DNA of 64,000 bases from Acidobacteriota bacterium. Lineage in GTDB: Bacteria; Acidobacteriota; Vicinamibacteria; Vicinamibacterales; JAHECP01. Positions within the stretch are counted from its first letter, which is position 1. Every line of letters begins with the position of its first letter. The position numbers were made by a program, and so were the translations under genes. This document shows positions 18,727 to 35,952 of the stretch, in pieces. The notes under the pieces were generated by a model. It did not search any database, had not been told where the DNA came from, and saw nothing but the letters and a program-made list of their open reading frames with translations. The stretch spans positions 43,117 through 107,116 of the forward strand of contig JAHECP010000001.1 of NCBI GenBank assembly GCA_024641665.1, read 5' to 3'.

Positions 18727-20850
18727 ATGGCCACTGCACCGAGCCCCCCTTCGCCGACCGGGCCCGTCCCCACGCCACTGGCCGATCAGTGGGACGACAC
18801 GGTGGCGGCGACGCTGTCCGAACCCGAGCTGCTGCTCTACCGCTCGCGCCTGCTCGGCTCCGACCTCGGCATCACGAACTACGGCGGCGGGAACACCTCG
18901 GCCAAGATCGCCATGACCGACCCGCTGACCGGCGCACCCGTGGAGGTCCTGTGGGTGAAGGGGTCGGGCGGCGACCTCGGGAGCATGGGGCTCGACGGCT
19001 TCGCGACGCTGTACATGGAACGGCTGCGGGCGCTCGAAGGGCTCTACCGCGGGCTGGCCCACGAAGACGAGATGGTGGACTACCTGCCGCACTGCACCTT
19101 CAACCTGAACCCCCGCGCGTCGAGCATCGACACGCCGCTCCACGGCTTCATTCCGTACCGGCACATCGACCACATGCACCCGGACGCCGTCATCGCGATT
19201 GCCGCGATGCGCGACGGCCAGCGGATCGCGCGCGAGATCTTCGGCGACGAGATCGGCTGGGTCCCGTGGCAGCGGCCGGGGTTCGACCTCGGGCTGGCCC
19301 TGCGGAACATGATTCGGGCGCGTCCGACCATGAGCGGCGTCAGCCTCGCCAGCCACGGGCTGGTCACCTGGGGACCGACGTCGCGCGACTGCTACAAGAC
19401 GACGCTGCGGATCATCCGGCAGGCGGCCGACTGGCTGCGCGCGCGCCGCCGCCCGGAGCCCTTCGGTCCCGTCGTGGCGCCCGCGCTCCCCGAGGCCGAG
19501 CGCCAGGCGCTCCTCACCCAGGTGGCGCCCGCGCTGCGCGGGCTGCTCGGCCGTCACGTATCCAAGGTGCTGCACTACGTCGGTTCACCGGCCGTGCTCG
19601 AGTTCATCGGCTCGCGGCGCTGCGAGGAGCTGGCCGAGCGGGGCACGACCTGCCCGGATCACTTCCTGCGCACGCGCGTGCGGCCGCTCTTCGTGCCGTT
19701 CGCGCCCGGACGGGACGAGGCGTCGGCGCTCGTCGCGCGGCTGCCGGATCTCCTCGAGCGCTATCGCGAGGCGTACGCCGCTTACTACGAGCGCTGCCGG
19801 CATCCGGATTCTCCCGCGATGCGCGACCCGTATCCCGTCCTCGTCCTGATTCCGGGCCTGGGCCTGCTGGCGTTCCAGCAGGACGCGCAGACGGCGCGGC
19901 TGGCCGCCGAGTTCTACCTCAACACGATCAACGTCATGCGCGACGCCGAGGGCGTCGACGAGTACGTGCCCATCTCCGAGCAGGCGGCCTTCGACATCGA
20001 GTACTGGCGGCTCGAGGAGGCCAAGCTGCGGCGCCTGCCGAAGCCGAAGCGCCTGCACGGCCGGGTGGCCTTCGTGACCGGCGCCGCCGGCGGCATCGGC
20101 GGCGCCACGTCGCGGAAGCTCCTCGCCGAGGGCGCGGCGGTCGTCCTGACGGACATCGACCAGGCGGCGCTCGACGCCGAGGTCGGCGAGTGCGCGCGCG
20201 CCTTCGGGACAGACCGGGTGCGCGGGGTCCGGTGCGACGTGACCGACGAGGCGTCGGTCGCGCACGCGATGGCGCGGGCGGCCGGCGAGTACGGCGGCAT
20301 CGACATCCTGGTCCTCAGCGCGGGCGTGGCGTCCGCCGCGCCCGTCGACGAGACCTCGCTGGACCTCTGGCGGAAGAACATGGACATCCTGGCGACCGGC
20401 TACTTCCTGGTCGCGCGGGAGGGCTTCCGGCTGCTGAAGCGCCAGGGCCGCGGCGGCTCGATCGTCGTCGTGGGCAGCAAGAACGCGATGGTCGCCTCGC
20501 CGGGCGCGTCGGCGTACTGCGCGGCGAAGGCCGCGGCGCTCCACCTCGCGCGGAGCGTCGCGCTCGAGGGCGCCGAGCACGGCATCCGCGTCAACGTGGT
20601 GAATCCCGACGCGGTGATTCGCGGCTCGCGCATCTGGAGCGGCGCGTGGCGGGCGGAGCGCGCCGCCGGCTACCGGATCCCAGAGGACCAGATCGAGGAG
20701 TTCTACCGGCAGCGCAGCCTGCTCAAGCGCAGCGTGTTTCCCGAGGACGTGGCCGAGGCGATCTGCTTCTTCGCGTCGGACGCATCGGCGAAGTCGACGG
20801 GCAACATCCTCAACGTCGACGCCGGCCAGCTGGCCGCCTTTCCCCGATAG
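18727..20850 (+). CDS. rhaD: Bifunctional rhamnulose-1-phosphate aldolase / L-lactaldehyde dehydrogenase
   Basis: 707-residue two-domain enzyme. The first ~430 residues are a class II aldolase/adducin fold (GGGNTSAK, WVKGSGGDLG, HIDHMHPDAVIA with metal-binding His) that splits L-rhamnulose-1-phosphate into DHAP and L-lactaldehyde. Residues ~440-707 are a short-chain dehydrogenase with TGAAGGIGG and the catalytic Y597-x3-K601, expected to oxidise lactaldehyde to lactate with NAD. The start at ATG 18727 has GAGGAG just upstream; the 50 extra codons of the longer ORF are low-complexity. It is followed after 11 nt by the isomerase. This fusion (RhaD/RhaE-W type) is known in several phyla and replaces separate RhaD and AldA. 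Confidence 0.93.
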   Translation: MATAPSPPSPTGPVPTPLADQWDDTVAATLSEPELLLYRSRLLGSDLGITNYGGGNTSAKIAMTDPLTGAPVEVLWVKGSGGDLGSMGLDGFATLYMERLRALEGLYRGLAHEDEMVDYLPHCTFNLNPRASSIDTPLHGFIPYRHIDHMHPDAVIAIAAMRDGQRIAREIFGDEIGWVPWQRPGFDLGLALRNMIRARPTMSGVSLASHGLVTWGPTSRDCYKTTLRIIRQAADWLRARRRPEPFGPVVAPALPEAERQALLTQVAPALRGLLGRHVSKVLHYVGSPAVLEFIGSRRCEELAERGTTCPDHFLRTRVRPLFVPFAPGRDEASALVARLPDLLERYREAYAAYYERCRHPDSPAMRDPYPVLVLIPGLGLLAFQQDAQTARLAAEFYLNTINVMRDAEGVDEYVPISEQAAFDIEYWRLEEAKLRRLPKPKRLHGRVAFVTGAAGGIGGATSRKLLAEGAAVVLTDIDQAALDAEVGECARAFGTDRVRGVRCDVTDEASVAHAMARAAGEYGGIDILVLSAGVASAAPVDETSLDLWRKNMDILATGYFLVAREGFRLLKRQGRGGSIVVVGSKNAMVASPGASAYCAAKAAALHLARSVALEGAEHGIRVNVVNPDAVIRGSRIWSGAWRAERAAGYRIPEDQIEEFYRQRSLLKRSVFPEDVAEAICFFASDASAKSTGNILNVDAGQLAAFPR

Positions 20851-20861
20851 GCGGTGGACCC

Positions 20862-22154
20862 ATGAGCGCGGGGCTGGAAGACGGGCTGATTGCCGGAGAG
20901 AACGCGCCGCACCTGGCCGCGCTCGAGCAAGACTATGAGCACCTCGGGCGCCAGCTCGCGCGGCGCGGCGTCGACATCGAGCGCCTGACCGAGCGGGCGA
21001 TGCGCGTGCGGGTCGCCGTGCCGTCGTGGGGCGTCGGGACGGGCGGGACGCGCTTCGCGCGGTTCCCCGGGCCGGGCGAGCCGCGCGACGTGTACGAGAA
21101 GATCGACGACTGCGCCGTGATCCACGCGCTCGTGCGCGTGACCCCCGGCGTCTCGATCCACATCCCCTGGGACCGGCCCGAGCGTCCGGCGGACCTCAGG
21201 GCGTTCGCCGAGGCGCGCGGCCTCTTCTTCGAGTCGACCAACTCCAACACGTTCGAGGATCAACCGGGCCAGGCGCACTCCTACAAGTTCGGCAGCCTGT
21301 CGCACACCGACGCGGCCGTGCGGGATCAGGCCGTCGCGCACAACCTCGAGTGCCTGCGGATCGGCGCGGCGCTCGGGGCCCGCGCCCACACGGTGTGGAT
21401 TGGCGACGGCGGGAACTTCCCGGGGCAGGTCCACGCGCGGCGGGCGCTCGACCGCTATCTCGAGAGCCTGGGGCGCGTCTACGCGGCGCTGCCGGACGGG
21501 TGGCGGCTGCTCATCGAGCACAAGCTGTACGAGCCGGCGTTCTACTCCACCGTGCTCAACGACTGGGGCACGAGCTACTACTGCGCGCGCGCGCTGGGCG
21601 AGCGGGCCTTCTCGCTCGTGGACCTCGGGCACCACGCGCCCAACGTCAACATCCCGCAGGTCGTGGCGCGCCTGATTCAGTTCGGCAAGCTCGGCGGCTT
21701 CCACTTCAACGACAGCCAGTACGGCGACGACGACCTGGACACGGGATCCGTCAGGCCGTTTCAGCTGTTCCTGATCTTCAACGAGCTGGTCGACGCCGAG
21801 CTGGACGGCGTGCCGGGGTTCGATCCGGCCTACATGCTCGACCAGTCGCACAACGTGACCGATCCGCTCGAGTCGCTCATGACGAGCGCGGTCGAGGTCG
21901 TGCGGGCCTGCGTGCAGGCCCACCTCGTCGATCGGGGAGCCTTGGCGGAGTGCCAGCGACGCAACGACGCGGTGATGGCGCTCCAGACGCTCAAGCGGGC
22001 CTTCACCACCGACGTGGCGGCGATCCTGGGGATGGCCCGGGCGCGGGCGGGGGGGGCCATCGACCCGGTGGCGGCCTACCGGGCCAGCGGCTATCGGCAG
22101 CGGGCGGCGGCGGCGCGGCCGGCGGGCCGGCGGGCAGGGGCGGGCATCGTCTGA
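20862..22154 (+). CDS. rhaI: L-rhamnose isomerase (RhaI type)
   Basis: 430 residues of the xylose-isomerase-like barrel, of the Pseudomonas stutzeri-type L-rhamnose isomerase rather than E. coli RhaA. Metal-ligand segments are visible: LLIEHKLYEP (Glu), FSLVDLGHHAPN (Asp) and GGFHFNDSQYGDDDLD (His, Asp). It converts L-rhamnose to L-rhamnulose. ATG 20862 follows GGTGG and lies 11 nt after the aldolase stop, so the two are one transcription unit. The enzyme is cytosolic. The last 40 residues are Ala/Arg/Gly-rich and look disordered. Confidence 0.92.
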   Translation: MSAGLEDGLIAGENAPHLAALEQDYEHLGRQLARRGVDIERLTERAMRVRVAVPSWGVGTGGTRFARFPGPGEPRDVYEKIDDCAVIHALVRVTPGVSIHIPWDRPERPADLRAFAEARGLFFESTNSNTFEDQPGQAHSYKFGSLSHTDAAVRDQAVAHNLECLRIGAALGARAHTVWIGDGGNFPGQVHARRALDRYLESLGRVYAALPDGWRLLIEHKLYEPAFYSTVLNDWGTSYYCARALGERAFSLVDLGHHAPNVNIPQVVARLIQFGKLGGFHFNDSQYGDDDLDTGSVRPFQLFLIFNELVDAELDGVPGFDPAYMLDQSHNVTDPLESLMTSAVEVVRACVQAHLVDRGALAECQRRNDAVMALQTLKRAFTTDVAAILGMARARAGGAIDPVAAYRASGYRQRAAAARPAGRRAGAGIV

Positions 22155-22543
22155 CGGGCGAGGGTGAAATCATAGGACAGGCAAGGGGACACACGTAAAG
22201 CCAAGAGGTCATACCACTTAGCGTTGAGGGCCGGCCGGCGCCCCGGACCTGGAGACCCGGAAAAGGGCGTGTTTGGCTGGTAACAAGGCTTCTTGACGCA
22301 TTGCAGGGCCTGTGCTACAACATGCGGCTGGAGGGCAATGGGTTTCCCATCCTGTAGCGGATATATTATGAGGTAAGACCAATCGCGCTGTCGGGTCGCT
22401 CGTCGGTTCTCTCGCCGTCACAGGGTCAGGTTTTCCGCTCGCATCGATCGCGCTGCTGATCCCGGCAGAGTCGTCGACGCCCAGGGCTCAGATCGTGCGA
22501 TCGCTGGCACCGGGCGGGCGCCTTCGGCCAGAGGGAGGAAGCA
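22155..22543 (+). promoter_or_regulatory. Leader region of the TonB receptor gene with a sigma-70-like promoter
   Basis: 389 bases with no gene. The best promoter is TTGACG (22293-22298), a 17-nt spacer and TACAAC (22316-22321), pointing at the TonB receptor gene and giving a leader of about 215 nt. An AT-rich stretch near 22361-22373 is a second possible -10. No terminator for the aldolase-isomerase operon is obvious. The receptor's Shine-Dalgarno is GGAGGAA just before 22544. Confidence 0.5.
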
Positions 22544-25500
22544 ATGCAACCGAAACGCAGCCTAGCCAGTCATGTGCCATGGGCGGTGGCCCTCCTGTTG
22601 ATGGCCCTCGCCCTCCCGGCGGCCCTCCACGCTCAGGAAACCCGCGGGAAGATCGTCGGCCGCGTGACCGACACGTCGAACGGGGCGCTTCCTGGAGCGA
22701 CCGTGACGGTCACCGACCAGGCCAGAGGCACCACGGCGTCGACCGCGACCAACGAGCGGGGCCTGTTCGAGGTCCCCTACCTGCTGCCGGGCACCTACCG
22801 CGTCGAGGTCGAGCTCGCGAGCTTCCGGACGCACCTCCAGAGCGACGTGTCGCTCCAGATGAGCCAGACGCTCGATCTGGCCATCGTGCTCGAGCTCGGA
22901 CCCGTCGCGGAGACGGTCACCGTCACGGGCGAGGCGCCGCTGGTGAACACCTCGGATGCGAGCCTGGGGCTGATCGTGGATCAGACCCGGCTGGCGTATC
23001 TGCCCCTGATTCACGGCGATCCCTACAAGATCATGGGGCTCGCGCCCGGCCTGGCCCACTCGGGCAGCCAGCGGCTGGATCGGCCGTACGAACCGACGCA
23101 CATCATCGGGTACGCCTTCGACGGCACGCGCAGCAACCGCAGCGACCTGCTGATCGACGGCGCGCCCAGCACCGCCACGGCGAACGCCAACGAGGTCATC
23201 GCGTCCTACGTGCCGCCCTCCGACATGGTGCAGGAGTTCAAGGTGCAGACCGCGACCTTCGATTCTCAGTTCGGCAACACCGAGGGCGGGGTCACCAGCA
23301 TCATCATCAAGTCCGGGACGAACGTCTATCACGGCACGGCCTACTACTTCGCGGAACCGTACAAGCTGGGGGCGAACGACTTCTTCGGGAACATGAGGGG
23401 TCAGCCCATCATCAAGAGCTCCTCGACCCGGCCCGGCTTCACGATCGGCGGCCCCGTGTTCAGGGACAAGACCTTCTTCATGTTCGGCCTGGAGCACATC
23501 AAGGACGTCCGCCCGCGGTTCGACGCGGGGGGCGACAGCTGGGTCCCGACCGAGAAGCTGCGGAACGGCGACTTCTCCGACTACTCGTCGCTCATCACGA
23601 TCTACGATCCGATGACCCGCGTGCCCACCGGCACCGGGCAGTACGTCGGCCAGCCGTTCGCCGGCAACCTCATCCCGGCGGACCGGATCAGCCCCATCGC
23701 GAGGGCGATCCTGCAGTACTACTCCCTGCCGAAGAACCCCGGTCTGCTCGGCAACATCACCGACTCCACGCTGCCCGAGACGGCCCACTACAACAACCTG
23801 ACCGGCCGCGTCGACCAGCAGTTCTCCAGCAGCAACCGGATGTTCGGGCGGTTCAGCTGGTACAAGCGGGACAGCCTCTACAACGACTACCTGGACTCGC
23901 TCGCCTCCGGCACCAACTTCCAGTTCGTCTCGTACCAGGGCGTGATCGACGACGTGCACGTCTTCAACAACTCGACCGTCCTCAACGTCCGGTACGGCTA
24001 CAACCGCTTCGACCGCAACTCCGGCCAGAAGATGGACGCGCGGAACTTCGACCTGACGACGCTGGGCTTCCCGGCGGAGTACAACACCCTGATTCCCGAG
24101 ATCAACCGGTACTTCCCGCGCCTCGACTTCGACGGCACGACCATGGTCGACGTCGCGTACGGCAACGACTACCGGCCGGTCACCACCCACTCGGTGTCGG
24201 CGGTCCTGAACAAGACGGTGTCGTCCCACTCGTTCAAGGGCGGCATGGACGTCCGGCAGTACGGCGAGAGGAGCCGGTCGACCGCCAACGCGCAGTCCGG
24301 CCGGTACCAGTTCACGAACGCCTACACGAGGCAGAGCAGCGTGAGCAGCTCCGACTACGCGGGCCTGCAGAACTACGCGGCGTTCCTCCTCGGGCTGCCC
24401 AGCACGACGTCGATCTCGCGCATCGCGAGCTACGACGAGTACTCCAGGACCTGGGGCCTCTTCGCGCAGGACGACTGGCGGGTCAACAGAAGGCTGACGC
24501 TGAACCTCGGCCTGCGCTACGAGGTCGAGAGCGCGCTGGTCGAGCGTCACGACCAGAGCGTCACCGGCTTCGACTACACCTACGTCCAGCCGATCGAGGC
24601 CACGGTCCAGGCGAACTACGCGGCGCTCAACGACCCAGCCCTGAAGGCGCTCGTCCCGCAGCTGTCCGTCAAGGGCGGGCTCATGTTCGCCGGCGACGGC
24701 GGCCGGGGCCTGTACAAGACGCCGAAGGACACGTTCCTGCCGCGCGTCGGCTTCGCCTACGAGCTGACCCCCAAGACGATCGTCCGCGGCGGCGCCGGGC
24801 TGTTCGCGGGCTTCCTCGGGGAGCGGCGCGGAGACGTGATCACGTCCGGCTACAGCCAGGACACCACCATCGGCACGACCTTCGACGCCTACGGGGCGCC
24901 CGTCCCGCGGAACTGGGACACCGCGCTTCTCAGCCAGCCAATCCTCGAGCCCGTTGGAAACGCGAACGGCCGGCAGACCTTCCTCGGGCAGAACCTCACC
25001 TTCTTCAACCAGAACCCGAAGGTATCGAAGCAGCTTCGCTACCAGATCGGCGTCCAGCGCGAGCTGGCGCGCGACCTCATCGCCGACGTCGTGTACGTCG
25101 GCAACCGCGGGTACGATATCGAGATCGTCCGAAACATCAACGCCCTGCCGGCTCAGTACCTGAACACGGACAACGCGCGGACCGCCGCGATGAACGCCAA
25201 CAACTCGTTCCTGACGGCATCCGTCACGAACCCGTTCGCCGGGCTGCTCCCGGGCAGCAGCTACAACAACTCCACCATCGCCCGCCAGCAGCTGCTGCGC
25301 CCGTACCCCGAGTTCGGGGACATCAACACGACGAACAACGACGGCAAGTCGTGGTACAACGCCCTCCAGACCGCGATCCAGAAGCGATTCTCGAAGGGCT
25401 ACACCGTGGGCGTCTCCTACACGCTGTCGAAGTGGATGCAGGCGACCGAGTACCTGAACGCCAGCGACCCGAAGCCGACCAAGATGATCTCGGATCTGGA

Positions 25501-26074
25501 CGTGACCCACAGGCTGTCGGTCAGCGCCGTCGTCGAGCTGCCGTTCGGGACCGGCAAGCCGATCCTGTCGAACGCGAGCGGGATCGTCCAGGGCCTGGTC
25601 GGCGGCTGGCAGGTCCAGGGGGTCTACACCTACCAGACCGGCTTCCCGATCGCGTTCGGGAGCTTCAACATCGCGAGCGGCGCCATCTCCGGTGACATCT
25701 TCTACAACGGCGGGGACATCGCGAGCAGCAACCCGACCATCGGGCAATGGTTCAACCCCGACGTGTTCACGTCGATCCTGAACGCCTCGTCGACCAACGC
25801 GACGCCGGTCAACCATCTGCGGACGCTCCCCTACAGGTTCGCGGGCGTTCGCAGGGATTCCATCAACAACGTCGACCTGTCGGTCCTCAAGGACATCAGG
25901 TTCGCGGGCGACGTCCGGCTGCAGTTGAGGTTCGAGCTCATCAACGCCTTCAACGAGCCCTACTTCCCCGCCCCGGTCACGACCCCGACGAGCTCCACGT
26001 TCGGACAGGTCACGGCGTCGAACCAGGACAACTACGCGCGGCGCGCGCAGGTCGGCGTGAAGCTGGTCTTCTGA
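22544..26074 (+). CDS. Oar-like TonB-dependent receptor with carboxypeptidase-regulatory domain
   Basis: 1176-residue outer-membrane receptor. A signal peptide (VALLLMALALPAALHAQ) is followed by a CarboxypepD-reg-like beta-sandwich (KIVGRVTDTSNGALPGATVTV, residues ~35-120), a plug (VTVTGEAPLVNTSD ... EFKVQTATFDSQFGNTEGGV) and a large beta-barrel ending in RRAQVGVKLVF with the terminal Phe typical of barrel insertion. This architecture is hugely expanded in Acidobacteriota. Placement between rhamnose catabolism and pectinase genes suggests import of rhamnogalacturonan or rhamnose oligosaccharides, energised by TonB-ExbBD encoded elsewhere. No SusD partner is present, so this is not a Bacteroidetes-style SusCD pair. 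A very strong GAGGGAGGAA ribosome site fixes the start. Confidence 0.9.
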   Translation: MQPKRSLASHVPWAVALLLMALALPAALHAQETRGKIVGRVTDTSNGALPGATVTVTDQARGTTASTATNERGLFEVPYLLPGTYRVEVELASFRTHLQSDVSLQMSQTLDLAIVLELGPVAETVTVTGEAPLVNTSDASLGLIVDQTRLAYLPLIHGDPYKIMGLAPGLAHSGSQRLDRPYEPTHIIGYAFDGTRSNRSDLLIDGAPSTATANANEVIASYVPPSDMVQEFKVQTATFDSQFGNTEGGVTSIIIKSGTNVYHGTAYYFAEPYKLGANDFFGNMRGQPIIKSSSTRPGFTIGGPVFRDKTFFMFGLEHIKDVRPRFDAGGDSWVPTEKLRNGDFSDYSSLITIYDPMTRVPTGTGQYVGQPFAGNLIPADRISPIARAILQYYSLPKNPGLLGNITDSTLPETAHYNNLTGRVDQQFSSSNRMFGRFSWYKRDSLYNDYLDSLASGTNFQFVSYQGVIDDVHVFNNSTVLNVRYGYNRFDRNSGQKMDARNFDLTTLGFPAEYNTLIPEINRYFPRLDFDGTTMVDVAYGNDYRPVTTHSVSAVLNKTVSSHSFKGGMDVRQYGERSRSTANAQSGRYQFTNAYTRQSSVSSSDYAGLQNYAAFLLGLPSTTSISRIASYDEYSRTWGLFAQDDWRVNRRLTLNLGLRYEVESALVERHDQSVTGFDYTYVQPIEATVQANYAALNDPALKALVPQLSVKGGLMFAGDGGRGLYKTPKDTFLPRVGFAYELTPKTIVRGGAGLFAGFLGERRGDVITSGYSQDTTIGTTFDAYGAPVPRNWDTALLSQPILEPVGNANGRQTFLGQNLTFFNQNPKVSKQLRYQIGVQRELARDLIADVVYVGNRGYDIEIVRNINALPAQYLNTDNARTAAMNANNSFLTASVTNPFAGLLPGSSYNNSTIARQQLLRPYPEFGDINTTNNDGKSWYNALQTAIQKRFSKGYTVGVSYTLSKWMQATEYLNASDPKPTKMISDLDVTHRLSVSAVVELPFGTGKPILSNASGIVQGLVGGWQVQGVYTYQTGFPIAFGSFNIASGAISGDIFYNGGDIASSNPTIGQWFNPDVFTSILNASSTNATPVNHLRTLPYRFAGVRRDSINNVDLSVLKDIRFAGDVRLQLRFELINAFNEPYFPAPVTTPTSSTFGQVTASNQDNYARRAQVGVKLVF

Positions 26075-26096
26075 CGCTCAGGTGCAGTGGCTCCCC

Positions 26097-26124
26097 GGTG
26101 AACTCAGGCCACCCTGAGTTCACC
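26097..26124. terminator. Perfect 12-bp hairpin after the TonB receptor gene
   Basis: Arms GGTGAACTCAGG (26097-26108) and CCTGAGTTCACC (26113-26124) with a 4-nt loop, 23 nt after the receptor stop. There is no U-tract; it may still stabilise the mRNA 3' end or be a small dispersed repeat. Confidence 0.6.
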
Positions 26125-26159
26125 GAGGGGTGACATGGCGCGACGTACGCACACCCACG

Positions 26160-26192
26160 TTGGAGCCCCCGGCGCCTGCCCGGGGGCTCCAA
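26160..26192. terminator. Second perfect hairpin (13-bp stem) after the TonB receptor gene
   Basis: Arms TTGGAGCCCCCGG (26160-26172) and its exact complement (26180-26192) with a 7-nt loop. Together with the preceding hairpin it separates the receptor from the GH28 gene. Without a T-tract the terminator role is inferred. Confidence 0.6.
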
Positions 26193-26244
26193 CCGGCGCC
26201 CGCATCCCGATCACCGGTCCCGAGATCATCAAGGAAGCACCATC

Positions 26245-27810
26245 ATGCGCCGACTCCTCCTGACGCGTGGTCCGTGGGTCCTCGCCTCGGTCGTCGCCCT
26301 GACGCTCGTCGCCCACGCCGGCCGCGGCGTGTCCGCGCCAGCGGGCGCACGCGTCTTCGACGTGCGCGACTTCGGCGCCACGGGCGACGGCCGGACGCTC
26401 GACACGGCGGCGATCAACCAGGCCATCGAGGCCGCGGCCACCGCCGGCGGAGGAACGGTGTACGTCCCTGCCGGCGCCTACCTGTCGTTCTCGATCCATC
26501 TGAAGAGCCACGTGGCCGTGTTCCTGGATCAGGGCGCGACGATCGTGGCCGCCGATCCCAGGGACGGCGGGGGCGGCTACGACGCGCCGGAGCCGAACCG
26601 GTGGGACCAGTACCAGGACTTCGGCCACAGCCACTGGCACAACAGCCTGATCTGGGGCGAGGGCGTGGAGGACGTGTCGATCCTCGGTCCGGGCCGGCTC
26701 TGGGGCAGGGGCCTGACCCGCTCGGGCGATCCGACGCCCGGCGTGGGCAACAAGACGATTGCCCTCAAGCAGTGCCGCAACGTCGTGATTCGCGACATCT
26801 CGATCCTGCAGGCCGGCCACTTCGGCATCCTCGCGACGGGCGTGGACAACCTGACGATCGACAACCTGAAGATCGACACGAACCGCGACGGCATGAACAT
26901 CGACGCGTGCCGCAACGTGCGCATCTCGAACTGCACCGTCAACTCGCCGAACGACGACGGCATCTGCCTGAAGAGCTCGTACGGGCTGGGCGTCCTGCGC
27001 GCCACCGAGAACGTGACCATCACGAACAGCCAGGTGAGCGGCTACGACGTCGGCACGCTCCTCGACGGTACGTTCCAGCGCACCCAGCCGGCGGCGCCCG
27101 ACAAGGACGGCCCCACGGGCCGCATCAAGTTCGGCACCGAGTCGAACGGCGGGTTCAAGAACATCACCATCGCCAACATCGTGTTCGATCACTGCCGCGG
27201 CCTCGCGCTCGAGAGCGTGGACGGCGGCCTCCTGGAGGACGTCACGATCACGAACGTCACCATGCGCGACGTCGTGAACGCGCCGCTGTTCGTGCGGCTC
27301 GGCAGCCGGCTGCGGGGCCCCGACACGCCGTCCGTCGGCGCCATCCGGCGCCTCTCGATCAGCCACGTCGTCGTCTCGGACGCCGACCCGCGCTACGCGT
27401 CGATCGTCAGCGGGATTCCGGGCCACCCGATCGAGGACCTGCGCCTGCACGACATCCGGATCGTGTACAGGGGCGGCGGCACGGCGGCCGACGCCGCGAT
27501 CGAGCCGCCGGAGCTCGAGACGGCGTACCCCGAGCCGAGCATGTTCGGGCGGATGCCGGCCTACGGCCTCTTCGTGCGCCACGTCGCCGGGATCGAGGTG
27601 CAGGACGTGGACGTGCGCTACCTCGCCGACGAGCGCCGCCCGCCGGTCGTGCTGTGGGACGTGGCCGGCGCGGAGCTCGAGCACCTGACGGCACGCCGGA
27701 GCGCCGGCGTCCCGTTCTTCGTCCTGCGCGACGTCAAGGATTTCGTGGTGCGAAACGTGCCCGGCGTGCCCGATATGCGCCAGGCGAAGGTGGCGAAGGC
27801 GAGCTACTGA
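26245..27810 (+). CDS. Secreted GH28 polygalacturonase-like enzyme
   Basis: 521 residues. A signal peptide (LASVVALTLVAHAGRGVSA) leads into a right-handed beta-helix starting with VFDVRDFGATGDGRTLDTAAINQAI, a typical GH28/pectate-lyase-3-like opening. GH28 motifs present are TNRDGMNID (the NTDG equivalent), NDDGICLKS (catalytic Asp pair) and GRIKFGTES (RIK). The GHG motif is not recognisable; the corresponding turn reads GYDVGTLLDGT. That suggests a rhamnogalacturonan-hydrolase or exo-acting subgroup rather than a classical endopolygalacturonase. It hydrolyses galacturonic-acid linkages in homogalacturonan or rhamnogalacturonan. It stands alone between the receptor and the convergent permease gene. 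Confidence 0.87.
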   Translation: MRRLLLTRGPWVLASVVALTLVAHAGRGVSAPAGARVFDVRDFGATGDGRTLDTAAINQAIEAAATAGGGTVYVPAGAYLSFSIHLKSHVAVFLDQGATIVAADPRDGGGGYDAPEPNRWDQYQDFGHSHWHNSLIWGEGVEDVSILGPGRLWGRGLTRSGDPTPGVGNKTIALKQCRNVVIRDISILQAGHFGILATGVDNLTIDNLKIDTNRDGMNIDACRNVRISNCTVNSPNDDGICLKSSYGLGVLRATENVTITNSQVSGYDVGTLLDGTFQRTQPAAPDKDGPTGRIKFGTESNGGFKNITIANIVFDHCRGLALESVDGGLLEDVTITNVTMRDVVNAPLFVRLGSRLRGPDTPSVGAIRRLSISHVVVSDADPRYASIVSGIPGHPIEDLRLHDIRIVYRGGGTAADAAIEPPELETAYPEPSMFGRMPAYGLFVRHVAGIEVQDVDVRYLADERRPPVVLWDVAGAELEHLTARRSAGVPFFVLRDVKDFVVRNVPGVPDMRQAKVAKASY

Positions 27811-27814
27811 GCGG

Positions 27815-27984
27815 TCAGGAGCGCCCGCGATCCATCCACCACGGCGTGGCCGCGAACCAGGCCACGGTGGCGACGAGCATCCACAGCCTGACCTGCGACA
27901 GATCCAGCCGATCGGCGAAGTAGAGCAGCGGCGGCAGGATCGTGCCGGCGAGCGCGAGCCCCGAGATGGTCCGGGCGAGCGTCT

Positions 27985-27988
<4 letters not shown>
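27815..27988 (-). CDS. 57-residue two-helix membrane protein coupled to the NCS1 permease
   Basis: A small protein reading MKTLARTISGLALAG... with two hydrophobic segments (residues ~8-24 and ~34-50) and a charged C-terminus (WMDRGRS). Its ATG overlaps the permease stop in an ATGA, so translation is coupled and it is very likely made with the permease. It contains no known motif. Small two-helix partners are known for some transporters (for instance the small subunits beside sodium symporters), so an accessory subunit is a reasonable inference. It is too short to be found by ordinary gene-length cut-offs. Confidence 0.7.
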
Positions 27989-35840
<7,852 letters not shown>

Positions 35841-35952
35841 GAGAGGCGTGGCCGAGGTCAGCGCCGCCTGGCGCGCGCCGCGGCGGGTCGCGAGCGGTGG
35901 CCGCAGTACGGTGCTCTCGTGTACGAGCGACGCCATCGCGAACAGACAGCCT

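Noticed and set aside
22562..25816. 1084-codon minus-strand ORF
   Set aside because: Antisense to the TonB receptor; composition typical of shadow frames (Val/Arg/Asp-rich, no motif).
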